Part shown: in pieces, positions 42,235 to 53,402 of the stretch
Layout: the number at the start of each line of letters is the position of its first letter
How positions within the stretch are numbered: the stretch's first letter is position 1
DNA from: Roseomonas sp.
Lineage (GTDB): Bacteria; Pseudomonadota; Alphaproteobacteria; Acetobacterales; Acetobacteraceae
Assembly (NCBI GenBank): GCA_020249925.1
Contig: JADCER010000012.1
Span: 62,001-126,000, forward strand
Direction of reading: 5' to 3'
DNA length: 64,000 nt
Program-made: the position numbers and the translations under genes
Notes under the pieces: model-generated
Database searches by the model: none
The model's input: the letters and a program-made list of their open reading frames with translations, nothing else
Told to the model about the DNA's origin: nothing

Positions 42235-43500
42235 ATGACCGAAGCCGTCCGCGTTACCCGCCTTGCCAATGGCCTGACCGTAGTTTCCGAAAACATGCCG
42301 CGCGTGGAAACCGTTTCCTTTGGCGCCTATGTCTCGGTCGGCACGCGGCATGAAACGCCACAGGACAATGGTGTTTCCCACTTCCTGGAACATATGGCCT
42401 TCAAGGGCACGGCACGGCGCGATGCGGCAGCGATTGCGCGGGAGATTGAAAATGTCGGCGGGCACCTGAATGCCTATACCGCGCGCGAACAAACCGCCTA
42501 TTACGCCAAGGTGCTGAAGGAAGACACGGCACTCGCCGTTGATATCATCGGCGATATTCTGACACATTCAAGCTTTGAGCCTGAGGAAGTTGAACGCGAA
42601 CGCGGTGTGATCTTGCAGGAAATTGGCCAGGCGAATGATACGCCGGATGATATCGTGTTTGATCATTTCCAATCCACGGCCTTTCCGGATCAGCCCATGG
42701 GCCGGCCCGTTTTGGGAACCGAAGAATCGATCAAGGCCATGACGCGCGATGCGCTGAGGGGCTATATGGGCCGCCATTACGGGCCTTCATCCATGGTGGT
42801 CGCCGGCGCTGGCGCGCTGGATCATGATGCGCTGCTCGATCTGGTCGGCAAGCATTTCGCTGATCTTCCCAAGGTGGATATCGCAAGCCCGGAAGCGGCG
42901 CGTTATGCCGGCGGCGAATTCCGCGAAGACCGCGATTTGGACCAGGTGCATATCGTGCTGGGCTTTCCCTCGGCCCCCTATCGCGACCCGATGCATTGGC
43001 CAACACAGGTGCTGGGCACGCTGCTGGGTGGTGGCATGTCATCGCGGCTGTTTCAGGAAATCCGTGAAAAGCGCGGCCTGGTTTATTCCATCTATGCCTT
43101 TGCCTCGCCCTTCCGGGATGGCGGGTTGTTCCAGATTTACGCGGGCACGGGAGAAAAGGAAGCCGCGGAACTGATGCCGGTGACGCTTGAGGAATTGCTC
43201 AAGGTGCAGCGCGACGTGACCGAGGATGAATTGGCCCGCGCCAAGGCGCAGCTCCGCGCTTCCTTGCTCATGTCCTTGGAATCCACAGGCAGCCGCTGCG
43301 AACAGCTTGCGCGGCAATTGCAGGTGCATGGCCGCGTGATCCCGATTGAGGAAACCAAGCAGCGCATTGCCTCCGTCACCGTCGAACAGGTGCAGCAGGC
43401 CGCCGCGCAAGCCTTTCGCCAGCGCCCGACCCTGGCCGTGATGGGGCCATCCGCGCAGGTGCCTGCCCTTGGCACGATCATGGAGCGTTTGGCGGCATGA
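42235..43500 (+). CDS. M16-family zinc metallopeptidase
   Basis: A 421-residue insulinase-like peptidase (mitochondrial-processing-peptidase type). Inverse zinc motif HFLEHMAFKGT (HxxEH) near residue 50 and the downstream Glu in VERERGVILQEI; C-terminal half inactive-like M16 repeat with GGGMSSRLFQEIREKRGLVYSIYA. ATG at 42235 (MTEAVRVTRL) fits the family start; ATG at 42208, overlapping the thrC end, is an alternative. It is probably cytoplasmic (no signal). The partner gene PmbA overlaps by 4 bases. Confidence 0.88.
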   Translation: MTEAVRVTRLANGLTVVSENMPRVETVSFGAYVSVGTRHETPQDNGVSHFLEHMAFKGTARRDAAAIAREIENVGGHLNAYTAREQTAYYAKVLKEDTALAVDIIGDILTHSSFEPEEVERERGVILQEIGQANDTPDDIVFDHFQSTAFPDQPMGRPVLGTEESIKAMTRDALRGYMGRHYGPSSMVVAGAGALDHDALLDLVGKHFADLPKVDIASPEAARYAGGEFREDRDLDQVHIVLGFPSAPYRDPMHWPTQVLGTLLGGGMSSRLFQEIREKRGLVYSIYAFASPFRDGGLFQIYAGTGEKEAAELMPVTLEELLKVQRDVTEDELARAKAQLRASLLMSLESTGSRCEQLARQLQVHGRVIPIEETKQRIASVTVEQVQQAAAQAFRQRPTLAVMGPSAQVPALGTIMERLAA

Positions 43501-44822
43501 ACCGGCTGGATGCGCTTGCTGATCTGATCAAGGCCGCCCGCGCCGCCGGGGCGGATGCGGCGGATGCGCTGCTGATTGCCTCAACCTCGCTTTCGGTGGA
43601 ACGGCGATTGGGCGCCATTGAAAAGCTGGAACGCTCGGAAAGTCTTGATCTCGGCTTGCGCGTTCTGGTCGGCAAGCGTCAGGCGATTGTGGCTTCCACT
43701 GAACCGGACCCGAAGGGTTTTGCCGCGCTCGCGGAACGCGCGGTCGCGATGGCGCGCGTTGTGCCGGAAGACCCATTCGCCGGCCTGCCGGAAGCGGTTG
43801 CCATTCCCGCACGCGCGCTGGATTTGGAAGACCCAACCGAGCCCACCGCCGAAGCTTTGCTGGCCCGTGCCGCGCTGGCGGAAGAAGCCGCTCTTGCGGT
43901 GAAGGGCATCACCAATAGTGAAGGGGCGGGCGCCGGCTGGGGCCGGACCGAGATCGCGCTGGTCGCTTCCAATGGTTTCGCCGGGCAATATGCCCGCACA
44001 TCGCATGGCATTTCCGCGACCGCCGTTGCCGGCGAAGGCACGGGGATGGAGCGGGATTATGATTACTGGCAATCGGTCTATCTGGCCGATCTGCCGGACC
44101 CAGCCTTGGTTGGGCGCGTGGCGGCGGAAAAGGCAGTGCGCCGGCTGAACCCGGTGCGGCCCAAGACCGCGCGCATTCCGGTGGTGCTCGATCCCCGCGT
44201 TTCGGGTTCCATGCTTGGGCATTTGGTTGGCGCCATAAATGGTGCGGCGGTGGCGCGCGGGACATCTTTCCTCAAGGATGCCATGGGCCAGCAAATCCTG
44301 CCCAAGGGCATGACGGTGCATGATGACCCGACGCGTAGGCGCGGCCTGCGTTCCCGCCCCTTTGATGGGGAAGGCATGCCGGGAGAAGCCCGCGCCATTG
44401 TGCAGGATGGCGTGCTGCAAAGCTGGATCATGGATTGGCGGAGCGCCCGGCAATTGGGGCTGGCCTCCACCGGCCATGCCAGCCGCGGCACTGGCGGCCC
44501 GCCCGGCCCGGCGCAGAGCAATCTTTGGCTTTCCCCCGGCACGCTGACCCCTGAGGTGCTGATGGCCGATATCAAGGAAGGGCTCTATGTCACGGAGCTG
44601 ATCGGCATGGGCGTGAATGGCGTGACGGGCGATTACAGCCGCGGCGCGGCGGGTTTCATGATCCGTGATGGCGTGCTGGCGGAAGCGGTGAGTGAAATCA
44701 CCATCGCCGGGAACCTCAAGCAGATGTTCCTGAACCTGACGGCGGCCAATGATCTGGTCTTCCGGCGCGGGACAGATTGCCCGACCCTTCGGATTGAAGG
44801 GCTGACCCTGGCGGGGGCGTGA
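43497..44822 (+). CDS. pmbA: TldE/PmbA-family metalloprotease subunit
   Basis: A 441-residue PmbA/TldE protein. N-terminal AARAAGADAADALLIASTSLSVERR and C-terminal GMGVNGVTGDYSRGAAGFMIRDG, then EITIAGNLKQMFLNLTAANDL, match the family. There is no HExxxH, so it is the non-catalytic TldE (PmbA) partner of the TldD protease. It starts with ATG overlapping the M16 stop by 4 bases. The stop TGA (44820-44822) is immediately followed by a palindromic element. Confidence 0.88.
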   Translation: MNRLDALADLIKAARAAGADAADALLIASTSLSVERRLGAIEKLERSESLDLGLRVLVGKRQAIVASTEPDPKGFAALAERAVAMARVVPEDPFAGLPEAVAIPARALDLEDPTEPTAEALLARAALAEEAALAVKGITNSEGAGAGWGRTEIALVASNGFAGQYARTSHGISATAVAGEGTGMERDYDYWQSVYLADLPDPALVGRVAAEKAVRRLNPVRPKTARIPVVLDPRVSGSMLGHLVGAINGAAVARGTSFLKDAMGQQILPKGMTVHDDPTRRRGLRSRPFDGEGMPGEARAIVQDGVLQSWIMDWRSARQLGLASTGHASRGTGGPPGPAQSNLWLSPGTLTPEVLMADIKEGLYVTELIGMGVNGVTGDYSRGAAGFMIRDGVLAEAVSEITIAGNLKQMFLNLTAANDLVFRRGTDCPTLRIEGLTLAGA

Positions 44823-44866
44823 GCATTTTCAAGCCAAGTGGCTTCACTTGGCGGCTCGGAAAATGC
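44823..44866. repeat. Single copy of the palindromic element found at 819-1016
   Basis: GCATTTTC (44823-44830), AA, GCCAAGTG (44833-44840), GCTT, CACTTGGC (44845-44852), GGCTCG, GAAAATGC (44859-44866): a 44-base nested palindrome with inner and outer arms. It begins directly after the pmbA stop codon. Read in transcript direction it has the same order (short AA side first, six-base GGCTCG side after) as the array behind the DUF3576 gene, so both copies sit in the same orientation relative to the gene they follow. Confidence 0.9.
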
Positions 44867-44948
44867 GATCAAACAGAGGTTCGGCGCGCCACCGCTTGCG
44901 CCGGACCCGGCGCTTGGGTTACGCAAATATTGCAAAGGGGCGCCCCGC

Positions 44949-46421
44949 ATGGATCGGCCATTGGTTGAAATTCCCATCGCTGAGTTGATGGCCGCGGCGC
45001 GGCAGCTTCGCCGCGCTTCGGTGCTTGTGGTGGGCGATGCCATGCTGGACCGCTATGTCTATGGCCGGGCCCAGCGCATCAGCCCGGAAGCGCCTGTGCC
45101 GGTGCTGACCGTTGAACGCGAAATCGCCATGCCGGGCGGGGCGGGCAATGTGGTGCGCAACCTGACCGCGCTTGGTGCGGCGGTCGCTTTCGTTTCCGTG
45201 GTGGGCGATGACCAGGCTGGCAGTGACCTGACGGGCCTTATCGGCGGCCAGCAGGGGGTGGAGCCCTGGTTGCTGGTGCAGGGCGGGCGCGCCACCACGA
45301 CCAAGACGCGCTTTCTGGCCAATGGCCAACACATGCTGCGCGCGGACCATGAGGAAGTGGCGCCCATCCAGCAGCGCCTCGCGGATCGGCTGGTGCGGAT
45401 TGCCGGCGACGCGGCGGCTGCGACCACTGTGATGGTGCTGTCCGATTACGGCAAGGGTGTTCTGGCGGGCGATACGGCGGCGCGGCTGATTCAGGTGGCG
45501 CGTACTGCCGGGCGGCGCGTGGTGGTGGACCCCAAGGGGCGCGATTATGGCCGCTATGCCGGGGCTGATCTGGTAACGCCGAACCGCGCTGAATTGGCGG
45601 AAGCCACCGGCATGCCGGTGGACACGGAAGAAAACATCATCGCCGCGCTTCGTGCGCTGCGCGATGCGCATGGCTTTGGTGCCGTGCTGGTAACGCGCAG
45701 CGAAGATGGCATGACGCTTTTGGAAGGCGACAAGCTGCACCATTTCCCTGCGGAAGCGGCTGAGGTGCAGGATGTCTCCGGCGCGGGCGATACGGTGGTG
45801 GCGACCATAGCCGCTGGGCTTGGCGCCAAGCTGCCGCTGCCGGTGGCGGTGCGGCTCGCCAATATCGCGGCCGGCATTGCGGTGGCCAAGGTTGGCACGG
45901 CCGTCACGCGGGAAGAGGAAATTCTGGAAGCACTCGGCCCCGAACGCGGCGCGCTGCGCAAGGTGATGTCGCGTTCTGCCGCGCTTGAGCAGGTGGAGCG
46001 CTGGCGCCGGCGCGGCTGGCGCGTGGGCTTCACCAATGGCTGTTTTGACCTTCTGCACCCCGGCCATGTGCATTTGCTGGAACAGGCGCGGTCCTGGTGT
46101 GATCGGCTGGTGGTTGGCCTGAACAGTGATGACAGTGTGAAGCGCCTGAAGGGCCCGGCGCGGCCCATCCAGAATGAAGCGGCGCGCGCGGCGGTGCTGG
46201 CATCACTCGCCACCGTTGATTGCGTCACGGTGTTTGATGAGGAAACGCCGCTGGAATTGATCCGGCTGTTTCAGCCCGAAGTGCTGGTGAAGGGCGCCGA
46301 TTACACGGTGGAAACCGTGGTGGGGGCCGAGATTGTGCAGGGCTATGGCGGGCAGGTGCGGCTGGCCGAATTGCTGCCGGGCAATAGCACCACCGCGACT
46401 GTCGCACGGATGAAGGGCTGA
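44949..46421 (+). CDS. hldE: Bifunctional heptose 7-phosphate kinase / heptose 1-phosphate adenylyltransferase
   Basis: A 490-residue HldE. N-terminal ribokinase-fold kinase (residues ~1-325) with PGGAGNVVRNLTALG and catalytic DVSGAGDTVVATIAAGL; C-terminal cytidylyltransferase-fold domain (~345-490) with FTNGCFDLLHPGHVHLLEQA. Makes ADP-heptose for the lipopolysaccharide inner core. The frame stays open upstream, but the extra codons there are within the palindromic element, so the ATG at 44949 is chosen. It is separated from pmbA by 126 bases. Confidence 0.95.
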   Translation: MDRPLVEIPIAELMAAARQLRRASVLVVGDAMLDRYVYGRAQRISPEAPVPVLTVEREIAMPGGAGNVVRNLTALGAAVAFVSVVGDDQAGSDLTGLIGGQQGVEPWLLVQGGRATTTKTRFLANGQHMLRADHEEVAPIQQRLADRLVRIAGDAAAATTVMVLSDYGKGVLAGDTAARLIQVARTAGRRVVVDPKGRDYGRYAGADLVTPNRAELAEATGMPVDTEENIIAALRALRDAHGFGAVLVTRSEDGMTLLEGDKLHHFPAEAAEVQDVSGAGDTVVATIAAGLGAKLPLPVAVRLANIAAGIAVAKVGTAVTREEEILEALGPERGALRKVMSRSAALEQVERWRRRGWRVGFTNGCFDLLHPGHVHLLEQARSWCDRLVVGLNSDDSVKRLKGPARPIQNEAARAAVLASLATVDCVTVFDEETPLELIRLFQPEVLVKGADYTVETVVGAEIVQGYGGQVRLAELLPGNSTTATVARMKG

Positions 46422-46427
46422 AAAAGC

Positions 46428-46898
46428 CTATTCAAGCTTGAGCGCGGCATTGACTTCCCGCGCTGCATCCGGGTCCTGCAGGGCAGCCAGGCGTCCGGCG
46501 GCCAGCACGGCAAAGCGATGCAGCAAAGCGCGGCGGCGCGGGGGCGAAAGGCGGAGATAGGGGGCTTCACGAATGACCTCGACCTCAAGCCGATCCGTCA
46601 CCAAAAGCCCGACATCTTCGGGCAGGATCTCACGCGGGAAATCCAGATCCACCGCGAAATAAAGCTGGTCGCACCAATCACGATACACCTGCCATTTTTC
46701 GTCCGAGAGGTAATCCTCCGGGGAGGATTTCACCTCAATGGCGATGAAGCTGCCATCATCGGTGAGCGCAATGATATCTGGGCGGCGGCTATCTGGCAGC
46801 GGCATTTGCGCAACGGGCGCCCAGCCCGCCAGGGCGCAATGGCGCATGGCGGCGCGCACGATGCGATTCGCCCGAAGGGCGGCGGTGATCTTGTCCAT
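46428..46898 (-). CDS. mmcB: MmcB family DNA repair protein
   Basis: A 156-residue protein of the MmcB family (restriction-endonuclease-like fold), with PDIIALTDDGSFIAIEVKSSPEDYLSDEKW (D-x-EVK active-site pattern) and YFAVDLDFPREILPEDVGLLV. In Caulobacter MmcB acts with ImuB/DnaE2 mutagenesis. ATG at 46898 gives the family start MDKITAALRANRIVRAAM. It is convergent with hldE, 6 bases apart, and divergent from gltB. Confidence 0.85.
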   Translation of the reverse strand: MDKITAALRANRIVRAAMRHCALAGWAPVAQMPLPDSRRPDIIALTDDGSFIAIEVKSSPEDYLSDEKWQVYRDWCDQLYFAVDLDFPREILPEDVGLLVTDRLEVEVIREAPYLRLSPPRRRALLHRFAVLAAGRLAALQDPDAAREVNAALKLE

Positions 46899-47093
46899 GG
46901 GGGAAGCTTTCCGTCCCGGCGCGGGCGGCGTCAAGGGAAAGTTGGGGGTGGGATGCCGCAGCAGGCGCCCGGCCAGAATCCTTAAAACCATGCTGGCGCA
47001 AAGCTCAACCTTCAATTAAAGACCCCCCTTCGCCCCGGTTTTGGGGGTAGGTCAGGGGTATTGACCCCGGCAGAGCATTGAAGAGCGAAAGAT
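46899..47093. promoter_or_regulatory. Divergent mmcB/gltB intergenic region
   Basis: The 195-base gap should hold both promoters. It contains an AT-rich stretch, TTCAATTAAAGAC (47011-47023), and the palindrome GGGGTATTGACCCC (47055-47068) just before gltB, which could bind a regulator or be a 5' leader hairpin. No clear -35/-10 pair can be assigned. Confidence 0.4.
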
Positions 47094-50000
47094 ATGGGAC
47101 TGCCCGAAGCGCAAGGTCTTTATGATCCCCGGAACGAGCATGACGCCTGCGGCGTTGGCTTCATTGCGGATATCAAGGGCCGAAAGTCGAATGATATCAT
47201 CCGCCAAGGCCTGCAAATCCTGGTCAATCTGGACCATCGCGGCGCGGTGGGTGCTGACCCGCTGATGGGCGATGGTGCGGGCTGCCTGATCCAAATGCCC
47301 GATAAGCTGCTGCGCCACTGGGCCGAAAGCCAGGGCAAGACCCTGCCGGCGCCGGGCCGCTACGCCGTTGCCATGTGCTTCCTGCCGCAGGATGAGGCTT
47401 CTCGTGCGGTCGCGATCCAAAGCATTGAAGGCTATGTCGCTGCCGAACGGCAAACCCTGCTTGGCTGGCGCGATGTGCCGACCACTTTGGATGGCCTGGG
47501 CAAGGCCGTGATCGCCAGCATGCCGGTGATCCGCCAGGCGATCATTGGCGCCAGCGACAGCATCAAGGACCAGGATGCGTTTGAGCGTAAGATCCTGACG
47601 ATCCGCAAACAGGCGCTGAACAAGTTCCGCGAATTGGCCACCGCCAAGGGGCTGCCGGCGAGTGCTGATCTCTACATGCCGTCCTTTTCGACGCGCACCG
47701 TGGTCTATAAGGGGCTATTGCTCGCGGGGCAGGTCGGCAGCTTTTATGATGATCTGCGCAATCCGCTGACAGAAAGCGCGCTCGCTTTGGTGCATCAGCG
47801 CTTTTCGACCAATACCTTCCCTTCCTGGAAGCTGGCGCATCCTTATCGCTTCCTCGCGCATAATGGCGAAATCAATACGGTGCGCGGCAATGTGAATTGG
47901 ATGTATGCGCGGCGCGGGTCCATGTCTTCCCCCTTGTTGGGGCCGGATTTGGACAAGATGTGGCCGCTGATACCGCATGGCCAATCGGATACCGCCTGCA
48001 TTGACAATGCCTTGGAAATCCTGGTGGCGGGTGGCTATTCGCTTTCGCATGCGATGATGATGCTGATCCCGGAAGCCTGGGCAGGCAATCCGCTGATGGA
48101 TGCGGATCGGCGCGCCTTCTATGAATACCACGCGGCGCTGATGGAACCCTGGGATGGGCCGGCGGCGATTGCCTTTACCGATGGCCGCCAGATTGGCGCG
48201 ACCTTGGATCGCAACGGCCTGCGCCCCGCGCGCTACATCATCACCAATGACGACAAGGTGGTATTGGCATCCGAAGTGGGTGTGCTGCCGATCCCGGAAG
48301 AAAGCATTCGCCACAAATGGCGCCTGCAGCCGGGCCGCATGCTGCTGATTGATCTGGATGCCGGGCGGATCATCGATGATGCCGAAATCAAGCAGAAGCT
48401 GGCCAGCGAACACCCCTATGCCGAATGGCTGAAGAACACGCAGTTCAAGCTGGAAGAATTGCCCGGCGTGCCGGCGGAAATGCCGATGGAGCGCACGCAG
48501 GATGCCAAGGGCTTGCTGCGCGATCAGCAGGCTTTCGGCTATACGCAGGAAGATCTCAATTTCTTCCTGGAACCCATGGGGCGTGAGGGCGATGACCCGG
48601 TCGGTTCCATGGGGACCGATACGCCGCTTGCGGTGCTGTCCAATAAATCCAAGCTGCTGTTCCATTACTTCAAGCAGAATTTCGCGCAGGTCACCAATCC
48701 GCCGATTGACCCAATCCGCGAGGAATTGGTGATGTCGCTGGTGTCCATGATTGGGCCGCGGCCCAATCTGCTTGGGCGGCAGGCCGGCCATCACTACCGG
48801 CTGGAAGTGGCGCAGCCAATCCTGACCAATGAGGATTTGGCGAAAATCCGCGGCATCAAGGCGCTGGCCGGCGATGCCTTCCGCACCCAGACGCTCGACG
48901 CCACCTGGCCCGCCAAGGATGGCGCTGATGGGCTGGCGCCGGCGCTCGACAAGCTGTGTTCCGCCGCGACGGAAGCCGTGCTCGCTGGGCACAACATCCT
49001 GGTGCTGTCGGACCGTGCGGTATCTGCTGAGCGTATCGCCATTCCGTCCTTGTTGGCGACGGCGGCGGTGCATCATCATCTGATTCGCCAGGGCTTGCGG
49101 ACTTCCACAGGGCTTGTGGTGGAAACCGGTGAGGCGCGGCAGGTGCATCATTTCTGCGTGCTGGCGGGCTATGGCGCGGAAGCGGTGAACCCCTATCTCG
49201 CTTTCGAAACCCTGGAACAAATCCGCCAGCGCGTGGATATGAAGCTGAAGCCTTATGAAGTGCAGAAGAACTTCATCAAGGCGATTGGCAAGGGCGTGAT
49301 GAAGGTGATGTCCAAGATGGGCATCAGCACCTATCAATCCTATTGCGGCGCGCAAATCTTCGATGCGGTTGGGCTTGCCAGCGGCTTCGTCGAAAAATAC
49401 TTCACCGGCACCGCGACCACGATTGAAGGCGCTGGCATTGCCGAGATTGCGGCGGAAGCCGTGCAACGCCATCAGGCGGCGTTCGGCGACAATCCGATCT
49501 ATCGTGATCTGCTGGATGTTGGCGGTGATTACGCGCTGCGGCTGCGTGGTGAGGATCACGCCTGGACGCCGGAGAGTGTTTCCAACCTGCAGCACGCGGT
49601 GCGCGGCAATTCAGCTGATCGCTACAAGGATTTTGCGAAGACCATCAATGACCAAAGCCGCCGCTTGCTGACTATTCGCGGCCTGATGGAATTCAAATTC
49701 GCCGAACAGCCGATCCCGCTTGAGGAAGTTGAACCGGCGAGTGACATCGTCAAGCGTTTCGCGACGGGGGCGATGAGCTTCGGTTCCATTAGTCGTGAAG
49801 CGCATACCACGCTGGCGATTGCCATGAACCGCATCGGCGGCCGTTCCAATACCGGTGAGGGCGGTGAGGAAGCGGATCGCTTCAAGCCAATGCCGAACGG
49901 CGATTCCATGCGCTCTGCCATCAAGCAGGTGGCATCAGGGCGCTTTGGTGTGACGGCGGAATATCTGGTCAATGCCGATGATATCCAGATCAAGATGGCG

Positions 50001-51731
50001 CAGGGGGCGAAGCCTGGTGAAGGCGGGCAGCTTCCGGGCCATAAGGTGGATAAGAACATTGCCCGCGTGCGGCATTCCACGCCGGGTGTTGGGCTGATTT
50101 CGCCGCCGCCGCATCACGATATCTATTCCATCGAGGATTTGGCGCAGCTCATTCACGATCTGAAGAATGTGAACAAGCGTGCGCGCATTTCGGTGAAGCT
50201 GGTGTCCGAAGTGGGTGTTGGCACGGTTGCCGCCGGCGTTTCCAAGGCCCGGGCGGATCATGTGACGATTTCGGGATACGAAGGTGGCACGGGGGCTTCG
50301 CCCTTGACGTCGCTGACGCATGCCGGTTCTCCGTGGGAGATTGGGCTGGCGGAAACCCAGCAAACCTTGGTGCTGAATGGCCTGCGTGGGCGCATTGCCG
50401 TGCAGGTGGATGGCGGCTTGCGCACCGGGCGCGATGTGGTGATTGGCGCGCTGCTTGGGGCCGATGAATTCGGCTTTGCCACCGCGCCGCTGATCGCCGC
50501 TGGCTGCGTGATGATGCGCAAATGCCATTTGAACACCTGCCCGGTTGGCATCGCAACACAAGACCCGGTGCTGCGCGCGCGCTTCACCGGCATGCCGGAG
50601 CATGTGATCAATTACTTCTTCTTCGTCGCGGAAGAGATGCGCGAATTGATGGCGCAGCTTGGCTTCCGCACGGTAGATGACATGGTGGGGCGTGTTGACA
50701 AGCTGAACATGCGTCCCGCGATTGATCACTGGAAAGCGAAAGGCGTTGATCTGTCCCGCATTCTCTATCAGCCAAAGCTGGTGGAAGGGGCCGCGATCCA
50801 TCATTGCGAAAGCCAGGAACATGGCCTGGACAATATCCTGGATGTTGATCTGATCGCGGCCAGCAAGGATGCGCTGGAAAAGCAGCAGCCAGTACGCATT
50901 GAACGCAGCATCAGCAACCTCAATCGCACAACGGGCGCGATGCTATCCGGTGAGGTAGCGCTGCGTTACGGCCATGCGGGCTTGCCCGAAGATACCATCA
51001 GCATTGCCTTCAAGGGCACGGCGGGTGGCAGCTTCGGCGCCTTCCTCGCGCGCGGCGTGTCACTCGAATTGACTGGTGATGCGAATGACTATGTCGGCAA
51101 GGGGCTGTCAGGCGGGCGCATTGCGGTGAAGCCACCTGCCGGTGTGGCGCGTGATCCTTCGGCCAATATCATTGTCGGGAATACGGTGTTGTACGGCGCG
51201 ATTGCTGGTGAGGCCTATTTCGAAGGTGTCGCCGGTGAGCGTTTTGCCGTGCGCAATTCAGGCGCGGTGACGGTGGTGGAAGGCTGCGGCGATCATGGCT
51301 GCGAATACATGACCGGCGGCGTGGTGGTGGTGTTGGGTGCCACGGGGCGGAACTTCGCCGCCGGCATGTCGGGCGGTATCGCTTACGTCTACGACATCAA
51401 CGGCAATTTCCGCGACATGTGCAACACCAGCATTGTGGACCTTGAAGCGATTGGCCCGGCTGATGCCAGCGAAGACGGGCGGCCGAAGCAGCGCGCACCA
51501 TCCGCTTTCGACAATGGCATGGGCGATATGCTGCGCTTCGATGCGGAACGTCTCCGCATTCTGGTGGAACGCCACTTGCTCATGACCGGCAGCGCACGGG
51601 CTCGGGCGCTTCTGGAAGATTGGGATGCGGCGCTGCCGCGCTTTGTGAAGGTGATGCCGCGGGATTACCGCCGCGCCTTGCTTGACCTGAAGGCCGAGCA
51701 AGCGGGCGGTCACGCGGTTGCGGCCGAATAA
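47094..51731 (+). CDS. gltB: Glutamate synthase (NADPH) large subunit
   Basis: A 1545-residue GltB. The N-terminal nucleophile cysteine that follows the propeptide is in [14 protein letters not shown] (Cys19). The FMN-binding synthase domain has [12 protein letters not shown] and [13 protein letters not shown], and the 3Fe-4S cysteines are in [15 protein letters not shown]. The C-terminal GXGXG beta-helix has [21 protein letters not shown]. It makes glutamate from glutamine and 2-oxoglutarate. gltD follows 21 bases later. Confidence 0.96.
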   Translation: MGLPEAQGLYDPRNEHDACGVGFIADIKGRKSNDIIRQGLQILVNLDHRGAVGADPLMGDGAGCLIQMPDKLLRHWAESQGKTLPAPGRYAVAMCFLPQDEASRAVAIQSIEGYVAAERQTLLGWRDVPTTLDGLGKAVIASMPVIRQAIIGASDSIKDQDAFERKILTIRKQALNKFRELATAKGLPASADLYMPSFSTRTVVYKGLLLAGQVGSFYDDLRNPLTESALALVHQRFSTNTFPSWKLAHPYRFLAHNGEINTVRGNVNWMYARRGSMSSPLLGPDLDKMWPLIPHGQSDTACIDNALEILVAGGYSLSHAMMMLIPEAWAGNPLMDADRRAFYEYHAALMEPWDGPAAIAFTDGRQIGATLDRNGLRPARYIITNDDKVVLASEVGVLPIPEESIRHKWRLQPGRMLLIDLDAGRIIDDAEIKQKLASEHPYAEWLKNTQFKLEELPGVPAEMPMERTQDAKGLLRDQQAFGYTQEDLNFFLEPMGREGDDPVGSMGTDTPLAVLSNKSKLLFHYFKQNFAQVTNPPIDPIREELVMSLVSMIGPRPNLLGRQAGHHYRLEVAQPILTNEDLAKIRGIKALAGDAFRTQTLDATWPAKDGADGLAPALDKLCSAATEAVLAGHNILVLSDRAVSAERIAIPSLLATAAVHHHLIRQGLRTSTGLVVETGEARQVHHFCVLAGYGAEAVNPYLAFETLEQIRQRVDMKLKPYEVQKNFIKAIGKGVMKVMSKMGISTYQSYCGAQIFDAVGLASGFVEKYFTGTATTIEGAGIAEIAAEAVQRHQAAFGDNPIYRDLLDVGGDYALRLRGEDHAWTPESVSNLQHAVRGNSADRYKDFAKTINDQSRRLLTIRGLMEFKFAEQPIPLEEVEPASDIVKRFATGAMSFGSISREAHTTLAIAMNRIGGRSNTGEGGEEADRFKPMPNGDSMRSAIKQVASGRFGVTAEYLVNADDIQIKMAQGAKPGEGGQLPGHKVDKNIARVRHSTPGVGLISPPPHHDIYSIEDLAQLIHDLKNVNKRARISVKLVSEVGVGTVAAGVSKARADHVTISGYEGGTGASPLTSLTHAGSPWEIGLAETQQTLVLNGLRGRIAVQVDGGLRTGRDVVIGALLGADEFGFATAPLIAAGCVMMRKCHLNTCPVGIATQDPVLRARFTGMPEHVINYFFFVAEEMRELMAQLGFRTVDDMVGRVDKLNMRPAIDHWKAKGVDLSRILYQPKLVEGAAIHHCESQEHGLDNILDVDLIAASKDALEKQQPVRIERSISNLNRTTGAMLSGEVALRYGHAGLPEDTISIAFKGTAGGSFGAFLARGVSLELTGDANDYVGKGLSGGRIAVKPPAGVARDPSANIIVGNTVLYGAIAGEAYFEGVAGERFAVRNSGAVTVVEGCGDHGCEYMTGGVVVVLGATGRNFAAGMSGGIAYVYDINGNFRDMCNTSIVDLEAIGPADASEDGRPKQRAPSAFDNGMGDMLRFDAERLRILVERHLLMTGSARARALLEDWDAALPRFVKVMPRDYRRALLDLKAEQAGGHAVAAE

Positions 51732-51752
51732 GCCGCAAGGGGGAATGGCGTT

Positions 51753-53201
51753 ATGGGTAAGGCAACAGGTTTTCTTGAATTCGAACGCACCGATCGCGGC
51801 TATATCAAGCCGGAAGAGCGTCTGAAGAATTACAAGGAATATGTAACACCCCTGCCGGCGGCAGACGTGAACAAGCAGGCGGCGCGCTGCATGAATTGCG
51901 GCATTCCGTATTGCCATAATGGCTGCCCCGTCAACAACATGATCCCGGATTGGAATGATCTGGTCTATCGGGATCAATGGCAGGCGGCGCTGGAAACACT
52001 CCACTCCACCAACAACTTCCCGGAATTCACCGGCCGCATTTGCCCCGCCCCGTGTGAGGCAAGCTGCACGCTGAACCTGACCGAAGCGCCGGTCACCATC
52101 AAATCCATCGAATGCGCCATTGTGGATCGCGGCTGGGAAGAAGGCTGGATCAAGCCGCAAATCCCGGTGCGCAAAACCGGCAAGCGCGTGGCGGTGGTGG
52201 GCAGCGGCCCGGCGGGGCTGGCGGCAGCGCAGCAATTGGCGCGCGCGGGCCATGCGGTGACGCTGTTTGAAAAGCATGACCGCATCGGAGGTTTGCTCCG
52301 CTACGGCATTCCTGATTTCAAGATGGAAAAGCACCTGATTGACCGCCGCGTGGATCAGATGGCGGCTGAGGGTGTCGAATTTCGCACCGGTACGGAAGTG
52401 GGCAGCACGCTGCCATTTGATGTGCTGCTGGCGGGTTATGATGCGGTGGTGATGTCGGGTGGCGCCGAATGGCCGCGCGAATTGGAAGTGGATGGGCGCA
52501 ATCTTTCCGGCATCTATCCGGCCATGGATTACCTCACGCAACAGAACAAGCGCGTGGCGGGCGATAGTGAAGACCGCGCCGCGCCACGTGGCACGATTTC
52601 CGCCAAAGGCAAGCATGTGATTGTGATCGGTGGCGGCGATACGGGTGCGGATTGCATCGGCACCGCCGCGCGCCAGGGGGCGGCTTCCATCACGCAGATT
52701 GAAATCATGCCGAAGCCGCCGGAGCATGAAAACAAGGGCCTCACCTGGCCGAATTGGCCGCATAAGCTCCGCACCGCGCCGGCGCATTATGAAGGCTGTG
52801 GGCGTGATTGGGCCGTGCTGACCAAGCAGGCCGTGGGTGAGAATGGCCGCGTGACGGCGCTTGATTGCGTGCGCGTGGAATGGGTGCATGAAGCCGGGCG
52901 CATGCAAATGCGCGAAGTGGCGGGCAGCGGCTTTCAGATGAAGGCCGATCTGGTGCTGCTGGCCATGGGCTTCCTGGGGCCGCGCCGTGCGGGGCTGCTG
53001 GAAACCTCAGGCGTTGCTTTGGATGCGCGGGGCAATGTGCGCGCCGATACGGAAGCCTATCAGACATCCGTGCCCAAGGTTTTCGCCGCGGGCGATATGC
53101 GGCGCGGGCAATCCCTGGTGGTTTGGGCCATTCGCGAAGGCCGGCAATGCGCGCGCGCCGTGGATGAATTCCTGATGGGGGCGAGCACCCTGCCAAGGTA
53201 G
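51753..53201 (+). CDS. gltD: Glutamate synthase (NADPH) small subunit
   Basis: A 482-residue GltD. N-terminal 4Fe-4S cysteines: [19 protein letters not shown] and [12 protein letters not shown]-binding [18 protein letters not shown] and NADPH-binding [15 protein letters not shown] domains are intact. It feeds electrons to GltB. The spacing to gltB is 21 bases, so one operon. After the stop there are terminator-like hairpins. Confidence 0.96.
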   Translation: MGKATGFLEFERTDRGYIKPEERLKNYKEYVTPLPAADVNKQAARCMNCGIPYCHNGCPVNNMIPDWNDLVYRDQWQAALETLHSTNNFPEFTGRICPAPCEASCTLNLTEAPVTIKSIECAIVDRGWEEGWIKPQIPVRKTGKRVAVVGSGPAGLAAAQQLARAGHAVTLFEKHDRIGGLLRYGIPDFKMEKHLIDRRVDQMAAEGVEFRTGTEVGSTLPFDVLLAGYDAVVMSGGAEWPRELEVDGRNLSGIYPAMDYLTQQNKRVAGDSEDRAAPRGTISAKGKHVIVIGGGDTGADCIGTAARQGAASITQIEIMPKPPEHENKGLTWPNWPHKLRTAPAHYEGCGRDWAVLTKQAVGENGRVTALDCVRVEWVHEAGRMQMREVAGSGFQMKADLVLLAMGFLGPRRAGLLETSGVALDARGNVRADTEAYQTSVPKVFAAGDMRRGQSLVVWAIREGRQCARAVDEFLMGASTLPR

Positions 53202-53224
53202 GGTGCTGGGGGCTTCCGGCCCCC
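53184..53224 (+). terminator. Hairpins at the end of gltBD
   Basis: AGCACCC (53184-53190) pairs with GGGTGCT (53201-53207) across the stop codon, and GGGGGC (53208-53213) pairs with GCCCCC (53219-53224). No T-run follows. It likely marks the operon end, alone or with Rho. Confidence 0.5.
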
Positions 53225-53402
53225 ATGATGACCGCTGAGGGGGCAGAAGCCGCGCGCCATTGCGCGTTTTGGCGGCAAATGCCGCGCTGATGGCCGGTTT
53301 TCTGCCGTTAAGCCTGGGCACTGGCTTTGCGGCGGTTGGTGTCGTTGTTATGAATGTAGCCGAAGCGGGGTCCGCCGCCGCTTATCCGCAATCAAGCCCG
53401 GG

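Noticed and set aside
44838-44948. N-terminal extension of HldE
   Set aside because: The extra 37 codons are largely palindrome-derived sequence; family length and start fit the ATG at 44949.
47715-49595. 626-codon minus-strand frame opposite gltB
   Set aside because: A long shadow frame caused by high GC codon bias; gltB is clearly coding on the plus strand.
51258-52907. 549-codon minus-strand frame opposite gltB/gltD
   Set aside because: Antisense shadow of two well-supported genes; composition and lack of any motif argue against coding.
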